Origin: Paraescarpia echinospica
Lineage: Eukaryota > Annelida > Polychaeta > Sabellida > Siboglinidae
Length of the DNA: 64,000 bases
Assembly (NCBI GenBank): GCA_020002185.1
Contig: CM034538.1
Coordinates: forward strand, 2,460,270-2,524,269
Direction: 5' to 3'
The notes beneath the pieces are model-generated. The model ran no database searches. It was not told where the DNA came from and saw only the letters and a list, made by a program, of their open reading frames with translations. The translations under genes and the position numbers were made by a program. Of the stretch, positions 34,690 through 45,288 are shown one piece after another. Every line of letters starts with the position of its first letter. The stretch's first letter is position 1.

Positions 34690-35240
34690 TTTATCGTGGT
34701 TGGCTATATATTGGCGCAATAAACGCACTCTATGTACGACGTTGATCGCTAGGGGGGCGAACTACAATCCTCTCTACACTCACCGCTAGGTGTATGGTTT
34801 ATACAATGGTTTTAGCGTGGTTAGCGCAATATTATTGCTTATGTCAGCACACTCTAGGTACGACGTTGATCGCTAGAACTAAAATACTCTCTGCACTCAC
34901 CGCTAGGTGGCAACTCTAGTGTAGGGGTAATCAATCATCCAATTAGTATCAAATTTTATACTTACATAGTTGCATGGTTTTAGCGTGGTTAGCGCGATAA
35001 ACTCATTATTTATATATATATATTTTTTTTTATATCTATTTTTTTTTATTTTTTTATTTTTTATATAAGTATTTTTATATTTTTTATAAGTAGGGTTTTA
35101 TGACCGTAACTACCCGCTAGGTGGCATCACTTGCCTAAAATACTCTCTGCACTCACCGCTAGGTGGCATCTCTCTAGTGTACTGTCAATCATCCAATTAG
35201 TATCAAATTACATCGCTCATCAATCACGTTTTTTATAAGT
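34690..35240. repeat. Degenerate repeat block
   Basis: Recurring pieces include CTAGGTACGACGTTGATCGCT, TCTCTGCACTCACCGCTAGG and ATCATCCAATTAGTATCAAA, two to four times each in a similar order. A T-rich tract occupies about 35,008-35,090. There is no coding capacity. Confidence 0.65.
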
Positions 35241-35834
35241 AGGTTTCCCAAACTCATTAGTGTCAACCACAAAGCCTTTGATCTTTTTTTATGCATAGGA
35301 TTAGTCTCGCATTATTGCTGACTCAGCGGTGTGCTCGAAAACGATTAGGGGTAATTAAATTCTTTTTTATAAGTAGGCTTTTGAGATCGTACAGGTCCTA
35401 CTATCTACTACCGTTCACTAAACTACCGATTGAGGCACCACTATCTGATTTCATGGTATAAGCAAGGAGCCTCTATTTGGACAGGAGGCGTCACTGAGCG
35501 AGAACATGGCAGTCTACACTGAAGGTTTTTGTCCGCCATTCGGGAGGCAAGCGCATGTGCCTACGGGACCGCAGCGCGCGATGTTAGCGTATTTGTCCAG
35601 TCACCTCATTTCATCAGAATAATCACCAAGCTGTCATGCGTTATATAAAATGAAAGATATTAAAGTAATCCTTGAAGTTTTTTATCTATCACAATTCAAA
35701 ATAATGAAATTTTCAAACAAATCACATAGAAACGTTGCAATTATTTACTGAGCCAATTGAACTTCGTCGTTTTTCATCAGAATAATCATCAGGCTGTACC
35801 ACTTGTTATATAATTAAAATTCTGAGGTTATCGT
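35241..35834. other. Non-coding spacer left of the first LTR element
   Basis: It contains a CpG-richer patch (35,510-35,600) and a short diverged direct repeat (CATCAGAATAATCA, about 35,614 and 35,777). No gene was recognised. Confidence 0.5.
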
Positions 35835-35996
35835 TGTAATGATATGCACATCATTATGGCTAGCTGCAGATTAGCTGCAGCTCAGTTCGTCTTGACCTAG
35901 ATAGGGAGGCTGGTGTTTCAGACATAAAGCATAAACGTTTCTTATTAATCCGTGTTCTGTGTTACACGCTACCCGAACAAACACAGTAACATGACA
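35835..35996 (+). repeat. 5' LTR of element 1
   Basis: 162 bp, TG...CA ends, identical to 40599-40760 apart from the second-last base. Confidence 0.97.
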
Positions 35997-36012
35997 TGGC
36001 GGCAGCGGTGAG
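35997..36012 (+). promoter_or_regulatory. Primer-binding site of element 1
   Basis: TGGCGGCAGCGGTGAG starts immediately after the LTR and begins with TGG, complementary to a tRNA CCA end. The primer tRNA was not assigned. Confidence 0.7.
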
Positions 36013-36375
36013 ATCGTGAATGTATAGCATATCATAGCCTATCAGATGTAGCCTTGGCGAAGTTTTGAAGAACATTGCGAAACATTGCGAACGATTTCAC
36101 GCACCAAAAATGGCGCATCGGCTATGAACTGTCATTCTCGATAACCGTGTCAAAGGTCACGTCAGGCGCTGTGTACACTCGCAGGCCTAGAACATTCGTA
36201 AAAACACCTACGCTGATTTGTAAGCTAGTCATGACTCAAAACAATAGTCAAGACAGCTGTATACGATTATTATGTAAGCTTAGACTCGTAAAAGCAGTCA
36301 TACAGCTACACATCGACATTGCCACTCAACAACAACAACGTCAGCGAGAACGTCAACGCGATAGCCAATAGCAAC

Positions 36376-37095
36376 ATGGACCACGTACCACGAATGGACT
36401 GGTCAGTGCCGAATCCGGCCGACACTTTCAAACTGTTCAAACAGAGAATTGAGTTGTACTTCAAGGCTAAACGCATCGAGACCGCAGATCAAGTTGTCCA
36501 CATTTTGCTTCAAGTTGGCGATGAAGGTTTGCGACGCTACAACTCTTGGACACTATCCGAAGAGGACAAGAAAGATCCCAAGAAGATATTCGCAGCATTT
36601 GAAGAGCAGCTTGAGCCACCGGAAAACTACCGGATCAGTCGTCTGAAACTGACGCACTACAGACAGACGCGCGAAGAAGGATTGGACGATTTCATCAACA
36701 GGTGCAAGCTACAAGCTTTAAAGTGCGATTTTGTTGACGACGAATTGAACGAACGTTTAATTGAGCTGATCATAGCAAGCACACCAATCGCAGACTTTCA
36801 AAAAGAGCTGCTGAACAAGCCAAAAGGCATGAAACTTCACGAGGCAATAGCCCTTGGACGAAGTTACGAAGCATCGGCAACGCACGTCAAACAACTACAG
36901 CAATTACATAGCGACGGTCGAGCACAGCAGATGGATGTCATCCGAGACAAGCGGGACACATGCTGCAAATACGGAAAGCAGTACTGTCCAGCTAAAAACG
37001 ACACTTGTAATGCGTGCCAGAAGCGTGGGCATTGGCAAAAGTGTTGTTTGACAACAAAGCATGAACAACTAGCTACGAACTCTTCCGCTAGGTGA
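36376..37095 (+). CDS. Gag of element 1
   Basis: It begins at the first ATG of the open frame (MDHVPRMDWSVPNP); the frame is open further upstream without an ATG. It encodes about 239 residues. The body is retrotransposon Gag (capsid-like), with the typical L-x-x-YRQ-x-x-EEG-x-DDFI segment near the middle. A nucleocapsid zinc knuckle, C-x2-C-x4-H-x4-C (CNACQKRGHWQKCC), lies near the C-terminus. It ends in TGA at 37093-37095. The same frame stays open beyond this stop to 37379, so Gag and protease were probably joined by stop suppression or were one frame originally. Confidence 0.85.
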   Translation: MDHVPRMDWSVPNPADTFKLFKQRIELYFKAKRIETADQVVHILLQVGDEGLRRYNSWTLSEEDKKDPKKIFAAFEEQLEPPENYRISRLKLTHYRQTREEGLDDFINRCKLQALKCDFVDDELNERLIELIIASTPIADFQKELLNKPKGMKLHEAIALGRSYEASATHVKQLQQLHSDGRAQQMDVIRDKRDTCCKYGKQYCPAKNDTCNACQKRGHWQKCCLTTKHEQLATNSSAR

Positions 37096-40000
37096 CGTTA
37101 CCCTCCACAGCAAACAACAGACTCGTTCGGTAGAGGGCAGCACCGTAGAATACAATCCCAAAAACGTTATGAGACGCAACGCCAAACGCCCGACGTACAT
37201 CGTCCTGACAGACGCAATCAACGACTTCACACAGTAGATGAACAATGCGACTACGATGACAGCAGGTCACAAGCAAATGAATTTTCATTCAATGTAGTCC
37301 ACACTTCAATTTCAAACAGGAATGAGGCATATGCTACTCTGAAGATTCAGCTATGCAACAGGCCAGGCATGCACAACTGAAAGTCGACACAGGCGCACAG
37401 GCAAACACTATGCCTTTCCGAACGTTCAGAGACATGTTTCCAGAACAACTCGACACAGTTGGAAATCCTCGTGTAGACTGCCTACAGCCAACAGATAGCA
37501 TTCTAACAGCGTATAACGGAACCGCTATCACATGCAGAGGCACTGTTGACATCAACTGCTCCTACGACGAACGAGAATGGAGAAAGACGAAGTTCTTCGT
37601 GGTCGACGTGCCAGGACCCGCAATCCTCGGGTTATCCACATGCGAAGACCTACACGTCGTCACAATGCACTGCGCATTGAGCAACGAGACGCCTCATCCG
37701 CATAAGATTGACAACATCGGAGACTTAATGAAGCAATATCCACAACAATTTGATCGGATCGGTGAGCTACAGAAGACGCACAAGCTGATGGTCGATCCGA
37801 ACGTTCCTAGTCGCATCGACCCACCACGCAGAACTCCTATCGCTCTTAGAGACAAAATAAAATCAGAACTGGACAAAATGGTCGACCAACAAGTCATTCG
37901 CGTCATCGAAGAACCAACCGATTGGGTCAGTTCATTGACGTATGTCACCAAACGAGACGGCAGCATCCGTGTGTGCCTCGACCCGCGTCAGCTAAACAAA
38001 GCGCTGATTCGTCCTCGACACCAAACGCCAACGTTGGACGAACTCAATCATAAGTTTGCGAACGCCAATTTCTTCTCCAAACTCGACGCAAAGGCTGGAT
38101 ACTGGTCGATTAAACTAGACGATGAGAGCCAAAGCTTACGACGTTCCAGATGCCATTCGGGAGATACTGCTTTTTGAGACTGCCATTCGGACTCTCGGTG
38201 AGCCAGGACATATTCCAACTGGAAATGGACCGAATACTCGAAAAGTGCACTGGGGTTTGCGGGATAGCAGATGATTTCGTGGTGTACGGCGCAACCGAAC
38301 TCGATCACGACCGCAACCTGCAGCAGTTCATGTGCATCGCTAAGCAGCATGGTCTAGCACTCCACTCAGCAATGTGTAACATCAAGTGCAACAAAGTATC
38401 ATTCTTTGGTCAACTTTACACCAGCGAGGGTATCAAGCCAGATCCTCAAAAAGTGAATGACCTCAGGGCAATGCCTGTACCGACAACAAAAGCCGAACTA
38501 CAACAATTCCTGGGCTTCATCATGTATCTCTCACGTTTCGTGATAGCATTCAGCGCCAAATCTGCGGTGCTGAGAGAGCTGCTACGTCAAGACTCGGACT
38601 TTGTGTGGGAAGCGCATCACCAACAAGCGTTCCTTGACATGAAGAACGAAGTATCGGAGAACTCTTTGCTACACTACTATGATCCGCGTAAACCGGCATT
38701 CCTCCAGTGTGATGCGAGTTTGAAAGGTATTGGAGCTGCACTCCTGCAACCAGACTCAGATGACGAGCTCAGACCCGTCGCGTACGCGAGCAAAAGTCTC
38801 ACAACTACCGAGCAGCGATACGCATGCATCGAGCGTGAACTATTGTCGATCGTATTCGGAATGCAACGATTCCATACGTACTTGTACGGACGAGATTTCA
38901 ACGTCATCACGGACCACCGACCGCTCGTGATGATCACCGATAAACCCATCGCATCAGCTCCGCCAAGACTGCAACGGATGTTGATCAAGTTGCATGGGTA
39001 CAACTTCACGATGACGCACCGACCCGGTTCACAAAACCAACTCGCAGATGGTTTGTCGCGATTACCTAGTCCACACAACGCCACACCCATCGACCTTGAT
39101 ATGCCAGTAGATCTTGTTCGTTTTTCAACGGAACGATTGGATCAAGTCAGGCGTGACACATCACTGGACGCAGTACTGAACCAGCTCTTGGAAACAATCG
39201 TGGCAGGCTGGCCAGAAGACGTCAAGGATCTACCTACAGACATTCGATCGTTTTGGAGTTTCCGAGACCAACTGTCTGTTGAGAATGGTCTGGTCCTGAA
39301 AGGCCAACAACTCGTCATTCCACGAACACAACAGCCTGAGATCCTGCGACAACTACACACCGCTCATCTCGGCAGAGAGAAGACCAAGTTGCTGGCAAGA
39401 GACACGGTGTACTGGTTGAACATCAATAAAGACATTGATCGACTTGTGCAAACCTGTAACGTATGCCAAGAACACCAGTCATCGCAGACACCAGAACCTT
39501 TGCTGCAACACGATATTCCATCCAAGCCGTGGAGCGTGTTGGGGACTGACCTGTTTGAGTTTGAAGGGCACCAGTGGTTGATAATCGCTGATTACTACAC
39601 CAAGTACCCCATCATCAGACAACTACCAAACCCGTCTCCAAGTCATGTCGTGGTGAATGCCACAAAACAGATCTTTGCCGAGTTCGGAATTCCTGACCGA
39701 ATGGTAAGCGACAATGGCCCACATTTTTCCAGCGAGGCCTACCGTGATTTCGCACGGACTTGGCAGTTTGATCACATCACAACCTCACCTAGACGGCCCC
39801 AGGGAAACGGTTTCATCGAGCGACAAGTGCGGACAATCAAAGCCTTGCTGAAGAAATCTAAGCAATCCGGCACGGACTATCAACTCGCCCTGCTCCACTG
39901 GCGTATCACTCCCATCAACGCAAAAATAGCTAGCCCAGCGCAGCTGATCATGGGACGACGCCTCAAGTCAACCATTCCTGTGAGAGTTCGAAACGACGTC

Positions 40001-40441
40001 CCAAACGAAGACGATGTGCACCTCGAGCTACAGCGGCGACAAGTCTCACAGAAACACTACTTTGATCGACGAGCACAATCTACTGACTTGCCTCCTCTCT
40101 ATCCCGATCAACAAGTTCGTGTGCAACACCCGGTAACAGGACGATGGGACCCCGCCACTGTACGAGCAGAATCAACCGAGCCACGATCCTACATTCTACG
40201 GAACATGAACGGGAAGGAGTTCAGAAGAAACCGTCAGCATATCCGCGAGAGTCGTCAACTTCCGCAGACTGATGAAGCCATCGAGGAAACACGTCATGCG
40301 ACACCAACGCCATCACCGACCGCGGCTACAGAAACTGAGCTACTGAGCACAGTCGCCCCAATACCTTCGCCATCAACTCCTGCACGATACACCACGCGAA
40401 GCGGTAGAGTTGTGAGAAGCCCGCGACGACTGGACTATTAG
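37096..40441 (+). pseudogene. Pol of element 1 (protease, RT, RNase H, integrase), frame-broken
   Basis: Domains in order: aspartic protease with DTG (codon at 37386); reverse transcriptase with fingers SIRVCLDPRQLNKAL and active-site ADD (Asp codons from 38270); RNase H (LQCDAS near 38,705); integrase with an HHCC zinc module (about 39,350-39,470) and D, D, E catalytic residues in TDLFEFEG, VSDNGPHF and GFIERQV; a C-terminal RSYILRN/RRNRQH region typical of Ty3 integrases. One frame change near 37,372-37,379 precedes the protease. A second near 38,138 falls inside RT; both are one-base events. The 763-codon piece from 38150 is intact to the stop at 40441. Confidence 0.93.
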
Positions 40442-40598
40442 GACTTGTGCCATATCCTTTTAGTCGCATAGCTAGTATTTGTATTTTACCTTTGAACATT
40501 TATCAGCATGATACTTAGATAGTTCGTTTTGACATTTACACGTTTGCTATTTGCACTTTTCGATTGTTATCTAGTTCTGCTGTTCGAAAGAAGGGACA

Positions 40599-40760
40599 TG
40601 TAATGATATGCACATCATTATGGCTAGCTGCAGATTAGCTGCAGCTCAGTTCGTCTTGACCTAGATAGGGAGGCTGGTGTTTCAGACATAAAGCATAAAC
40701 GTTTCTTATTAATCCGTGTTCTGTGTTACACGCTACCCGAACAAACACAGTAACATGATA
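40599..40760 (+). repeat. 3' LTR of element 1
   Basis: 162 bp, preceded by a purine-rich stretch (GAAAGAAGGGA, about 40,586-40,596) that would serve as polypurine tract. It ends TGATA where the 5' copy ends TGACA. Confidence 0.97.
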
Positions 40761-40765
40761 ATCGT

Positions 40766-42081
40766 TGAAAATGTTGAGCAATGATAATGCAAAGAACTGC
40801 ATTTTCTGCATGCGTATGGTTTGGCTTGGCGCAACTCCAGAATGGCGGACGAACTGCTTACGTACTTTCCTCGAACAATGTAGATAGCGCGCGCTGCACC
40901 GTCTTGTATTGAACACAGCGCCGCAATCGGAAGATTAGTGTACTTAGTACCCGCCGCCAACATCGTTCGGAACCGTACAGAACACCGAAAACGGCGTGAT
41001 TGTAGGTCCGTTTATCGGTGTTCTTTAAACGGTTACCGTGAAAAATCTAGATGACGCTAGAATAACAAAAGTGCATCCTTTCAAATAATACCAAGATCGT
41101 CGGGACAGGACGTGCCGTGATGGTGCTAGCGACCGTAGAATTTCATGTTTTGGACGTGTTCTGAGTTGTTCATTTTTTGCTCGCTTATCTATTTTTGGTA
41201 ATACCCAATGTAACATAATGTAATACCATAAAACCTTACAAATGCAGGTGTGTGTATTGTATCAACAGCATATTAATGATAGTTTGCATAGCGGACCACT
41301 TAGGGGCTCGTTTTGGGCGCACTCGGCCTCGGGTTGATTATCAATATGAATACAAACTTTTTTAATGCATTACATATATATCAGAGCATATACAATAACG
41401 CCAAACGGCCGAGGGCCAGTTTTTGGGCAGGGGGCCCGTTTTACACGCCTTTCCCCTAAGTGTACTATCAATAGTAACCTGTGTATTATTTGTTTTGGTA
41501 TAAAGAAACACAATGTTTCCTCAAGAAGAACATTATTTTGTTATTCCCAATCTTGAACTTGTTTGAAATATTTGACATTCAGTAACACTGTCTCTTGAAA
41601 CTTGTAATTCAAAAACTTAAGGTGGCAAAATTGGTACAGACGTTACTAGCGAAATATTATTGGTGAATGTATTACACAAATATATATGTAAACACATCAA
41701 GAACTGGCATTATGCACACACACAAAACAACTACAGCGCATGTAAAGATGGAACAAAGACCGTGAATGAAATTCAAACGGCATTTATGTGGGCAACAAAA
41801 CCAATGCTTCTATTCTAGAATATACGGTAAGCTTAATAAATTATGAGGCTGACGGAAACATGGGACTGGCTGTCCAATCCCAGCGTCCAGCCTCTCTTTC
41901 GAAATTTCCAGAATTGAAAAGGTATATTCGCTCGCGATTTTTTAAGTTTGTTTTCCCACCCTCCTACCCCGTCTTCACCTGAGTATCTATATGGCTGGTG
42001 GTGTTTTTTTACTTCTTTGGGTGTTTTTGCATATAATTTTAAATACACGGTTTCTATTAAGTTACAGTGTATGTATATATG

Positions 42082-42123
<42 letters not shown>

Positions 42124-42285
42124 GTTCTATGATATCATTGTTTTCTCTGATATCTCTTGCAACTATAGCCATCCGTTCTGTAGCATATTTTGTTTTACGA
42201 GATTCTGGCTAATGATAATTGTACACAGTGTGTATGAGTGTTGTTATACTGTCTGCTACTTATGTGTACATATTCGCACATCTTC
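40766..42285. other. Spacer between elements
   Basis: No gene recognised. It includes a CpG-rich patch (40,840-40,990), a small inverted-repeat element (listed) and a (TA)n tract at about 42,070-42,121. Confidence 0.5.
41296..41463. mobile_element. Candidate MITE, about 168 bp
   Basis: Perfect 10-bp terminal inverted repeats CACTTAGGGG (41297-41306) and CCCCTAAGTG (41453-41462). Looser inverted similarity continues inwards (GGCCTCGG against CCGAGGGCC). No coding capacity; no clear target duplication. Confidence 0.45.
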
Positions 42286-43150
42286 CAAGGGGTTTTAGGG
42301 CGGGGACATGTGCACATGTACCTAACGCTTTCCCCTTGTTTAGAATCACAGCATTTCACACATGTACGTAAGATGGTGAGTTTCCTCCACCTGCGTGTGG
42401 TCGGTTCCCCCACCTTTGCTGTAAGTTTTGTGTATTTGTTATGACATGTATAACTAGGTAACGACATTGTATAGTATTGTAGTTATGTAATCTAGTTATA
42501 CATAAAGGGTTGGCGCTTACTATTAAGCTCTCAAACATACATCTTGTGTTATCAGCAAACAAGCCACGTTTCCGAGTCACCGAGTCACAACTTTATTTGG
42601 TGGTGTTGTCCCGCATACATGCTTTTAAAGTGGGAAGGCCGTTGCACGGGGTGGTCCCACTCTCTCGGCCGCAGAAGCCGGGTTTCAGTGGCCCAGAAGG
42701 TTGGTACGACTGAAGACTTCCTTGACTGCAGTGGATGGCCATGACATCTTCCGTGCCCTGCCATGCCCTACGCTGGGTGAGCAGGTCCCTAACCCACGAG
42801 GGTTTGAGACCCGTCGATTACCCTCACCTGGTTTTGTTTGCCTGTCGAGGCAGTTTGTCGGGATGTGGCCGCGGGGTGTGGCCGTTGAATCTAAACTTGA
42901 TTTCCTCTGCCCAACCGCCGCAACAGTCTTCGCATGCTGGGTGAGCAGGTCCCCAATTCACCGAGGGTTTGAGACCCGTCGATTACCCTCACCTGGTTTT
43001 GCCTGTCTGTCGAAGCAGTTTGCCGGGGTGTGGCCGCTGCGCTTGCTACAGCTACTTGGAGCCACATGTGAGAGTTGGGTGCCAGGTGGGAACCAAAGCG
43101 GACGAGCTACTCCGAAGAGCACGACATGCTCCCCCGTCAGAGGTACTATC

Positions 43151-43357
43151 TGTTAGAATAAGTAGTTATTCTATTTGGTCGCCAGATGGCGCTATTGACG
43201 TTTATGTTACGTGACATTTCTTAGAGTTGCATATCGTATTTACAATATTTGATGCGAGCATGCGCAGTTTCAGTTCCGGTTCGACCACGCCAACACGAAT
43301 TTAATAAAAGTCATTTCGTGATACATAACCGGTTGTCAACAAACAATTATTGAAACA
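43151..43357 (+). repeat. 5' LTR of element 2
   Basis: 207 bp with TG...CA ends. It contains AATAAAA near 43,302-43,308, a possible polyadenylation signal. Confidence 0.97.
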
Positions 43358-43374
43358 TGGTGTCAGAAAGAGCG
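43358..43374 (+). promoter_or_regulatory. Primer-binding site of element 2
   Basis: TGGTGTCAGAAAGAGCG follows the LTR directly. TGGTGTCAGAA-type sites are the usual tRNA-Leu primer site of several animal Ty3/gypsy lineages. Confidence 0.75.
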
Positions 43375-43455
43375 AACTAGAGGTGAATTGGAACTCAGAG
43401 AACGTGAAGTCGCGGTGAATGAAGGTTAGTCCGTTCTATTTTGACTACAAAAGTG

Positions 43456-45288
43456 ATGGAACGATTCCTTCTCCCCGACCCGCTTCCCGTGTCCGGCAAT
43501 CTGCCAGAGCAATGGCTGCGTTTCAAAAAGCAGTTCACGCAGTTCATCGACGCCAGTGACAAAGCTGACGCGAACGCGAAGACGAAAATGGCGATTCTAC
43601 TACGCTGTATCGGTGACAAAGGGAATGACAACTTCACGTTTGAAGGCGTTCCAACGTTTGATGACGTCATCGCGAAGTTTGATGAATTCTGCCGTCCTAG
43701 AGTGAGCGTGTTTGCATCCAGACATCATTTCCTCACCATGAAGCAGAACAATCGCTCTATTGATGACTTCATTACGGCCCTAAAGAAGCAGGTCCGTGAA
43801 TGTGCGTTTGGAGATCTGATGGACGACATGGTTCTTCACGCGCTAACGTTGGGCTTAGACCAAGAACGGACGCGTCGGCGTCTGTTTGAAACAAAGAACC
43901 TAGACCTGGAGAAAGCCATTACCCTGTGTCGCCTAGCGGAGGACACGGAAGGCGAAATGCGGAAGCTCAAACTGAACGAGGAAGTGCAGGCGGTCTACAA
44001 GACGAGACAGAAGAAGGCTAAACGCAGGCCGAGATCTCAACCGACTCACACGTCGAGCAACAAAGCGGACAAGTGTGGGAAGTGCGGCACAGAGCACCCG
44101 CCGAGACAATGTCCAGCATTCGGCAGTGAGTGCTACGCCTGTAAAAAGAAAAATCACTACGCCAAGTGTTGCCGAGCGCCGCAGGCACAGTCAAAGGCGA
44201 AGCGTGTCTACCTCGTCGACGGTGACAGCGATTCCAGCATTCTACGCATACAAGTGGACAAGGAGGGTCGACGTCTGATGGCAACGATCAACGTATCATC
44301 GGAGAGTCGTTCAGCTCCTACTGCACTGAGATGTCAACTCGACACCGCCGCAACATGCAATGTCCTCAGCGTCACCGACTATCGACTACTGGGCTCTCCA
44401 CCACTACGCGCGAGTACCTCGAACTTGACGATGTACGATGGTTCGCAGGTGCCGTCGAAGGGTAGATGTTCCCTAACACTCCGAGAAATCGACCAGCGTG
44501 AGGAGATATTGATCTTCGAAGTCGTCAAAACGAGGCAAGCCACACTGCTGTTCCTCGACACGTGTCTGAAACTCGATCTGATCGCGGTGAGTGAACACGT
44601 CAGCCTAGTCGAGGATCGAACAAACGACATCGATGCTGCCATAACGGAGTATGCGGATGTCTTCACCGGACTTGGGTGTCTTCCGAGTGAGTACAACATC
44701 GAGATTGACACAACTGTCGCTCCCTTACAGAATCGACCACGGAAAGTCGCTTACGCACTGAAGGACGAGTTCCTAAAGAAGATCGAGGCACTGGAGGCAC
44801 AGGGCGTCATCGCGAAAGTCGAGACACCGACTCAGTGGATTTCGAGCTGTCTGGCAGTACGTAAGGCGAACGGCTCGGTGCGAGTATGCATCAACCCCTC
44901 TGACCTGAACAAAGCGATTCGACGCAACCACTTCTCGCTACCTACGATCGAAGAGGTTCTGCCAACGCTGACGAATGCGAAAATCGTCTCGCTTATCGAC
45001 GCGAAAGACGGATTCCTGCAGGTGAAACTGACAGATGAAAGCAGTTACCTGACGACATTCTGGACTCCGGCAGGAAAATACAGATGGCTGCGTATGCCAT
45101 TTGGTATCTCGTCGAGTCCGGAGGAATTTCAACGTCGTTTGCAGCAAGCGCAGGAGGGTCTCGAAGGGATCTCCACAGTAGCTGACGACATCTTGATCGT
45201 CGGTCGTGGTCAGACAGAGGCAGAGGCCCGCAAGACCATGACAGCAACTTCATCAAGCTACTACAGCGTGCTCGCGAACAAAACTTGA
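43456..45288 (+). pseudogene. Gag-protease-RT of element 2, up to frame break
   Basis: The ATG at 43456 begins MERFLLPDPLPVSG; the frame is open upstream without an ATG. Gag runs to about 44,190 and ends in two zinc knuckles (CGKCGTEHPPRQC, then CYACKKKNHYAKCC). The protease has DTA in place of the commoner DTG (codon 44341). Reverse transcriptase follows with GSVRVCINPSDLNKAI, SLIDAKDGF and the active-site ADD (Asp codons 45184 and 45187). A one-base loss near 45,233 changes the frame; the original frame then stops at 45288 and RT continues in the other frame. Confidence 0.92.

Larger units (their letters stand above)
35835..40760 (+). mobile_element. Ty3/gypsy LTR retrotransposon 1, complete but frame-broken
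   Basis: The 4926-bp element has matching 162-bp LTRs and a 5-bp target duplication ATCGT (35830-35834 and 40761-40765). Order is LTR, primer-binding site, Gag, protease, reverse transcriptase, RNase H, integrase, polypurine stretch, LTR. Integrase after RNase H defines Ty3/gypsy. There is no envelope gene. The LTRs differ at only one base that I could find, so insertion looks recent. Even so, the coding part has a stop after Gag and two frame changes in Pol. Confidence 0.97.

Noticed and set aside
40843..40884. ATGGCGGACGAACTG start as the first exon of a gene
   Set aside because: Only about 13 codons to a stop, no convincing donor and no continuation found.
45184..45189. ADD in place of YxDD in both Ty3 reverse transcriptases as a lost active site
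   Set aside because: Variants with V/I-A-D-D are common in animal Ty3/gypsy elements and keep both catalytic aspartates.
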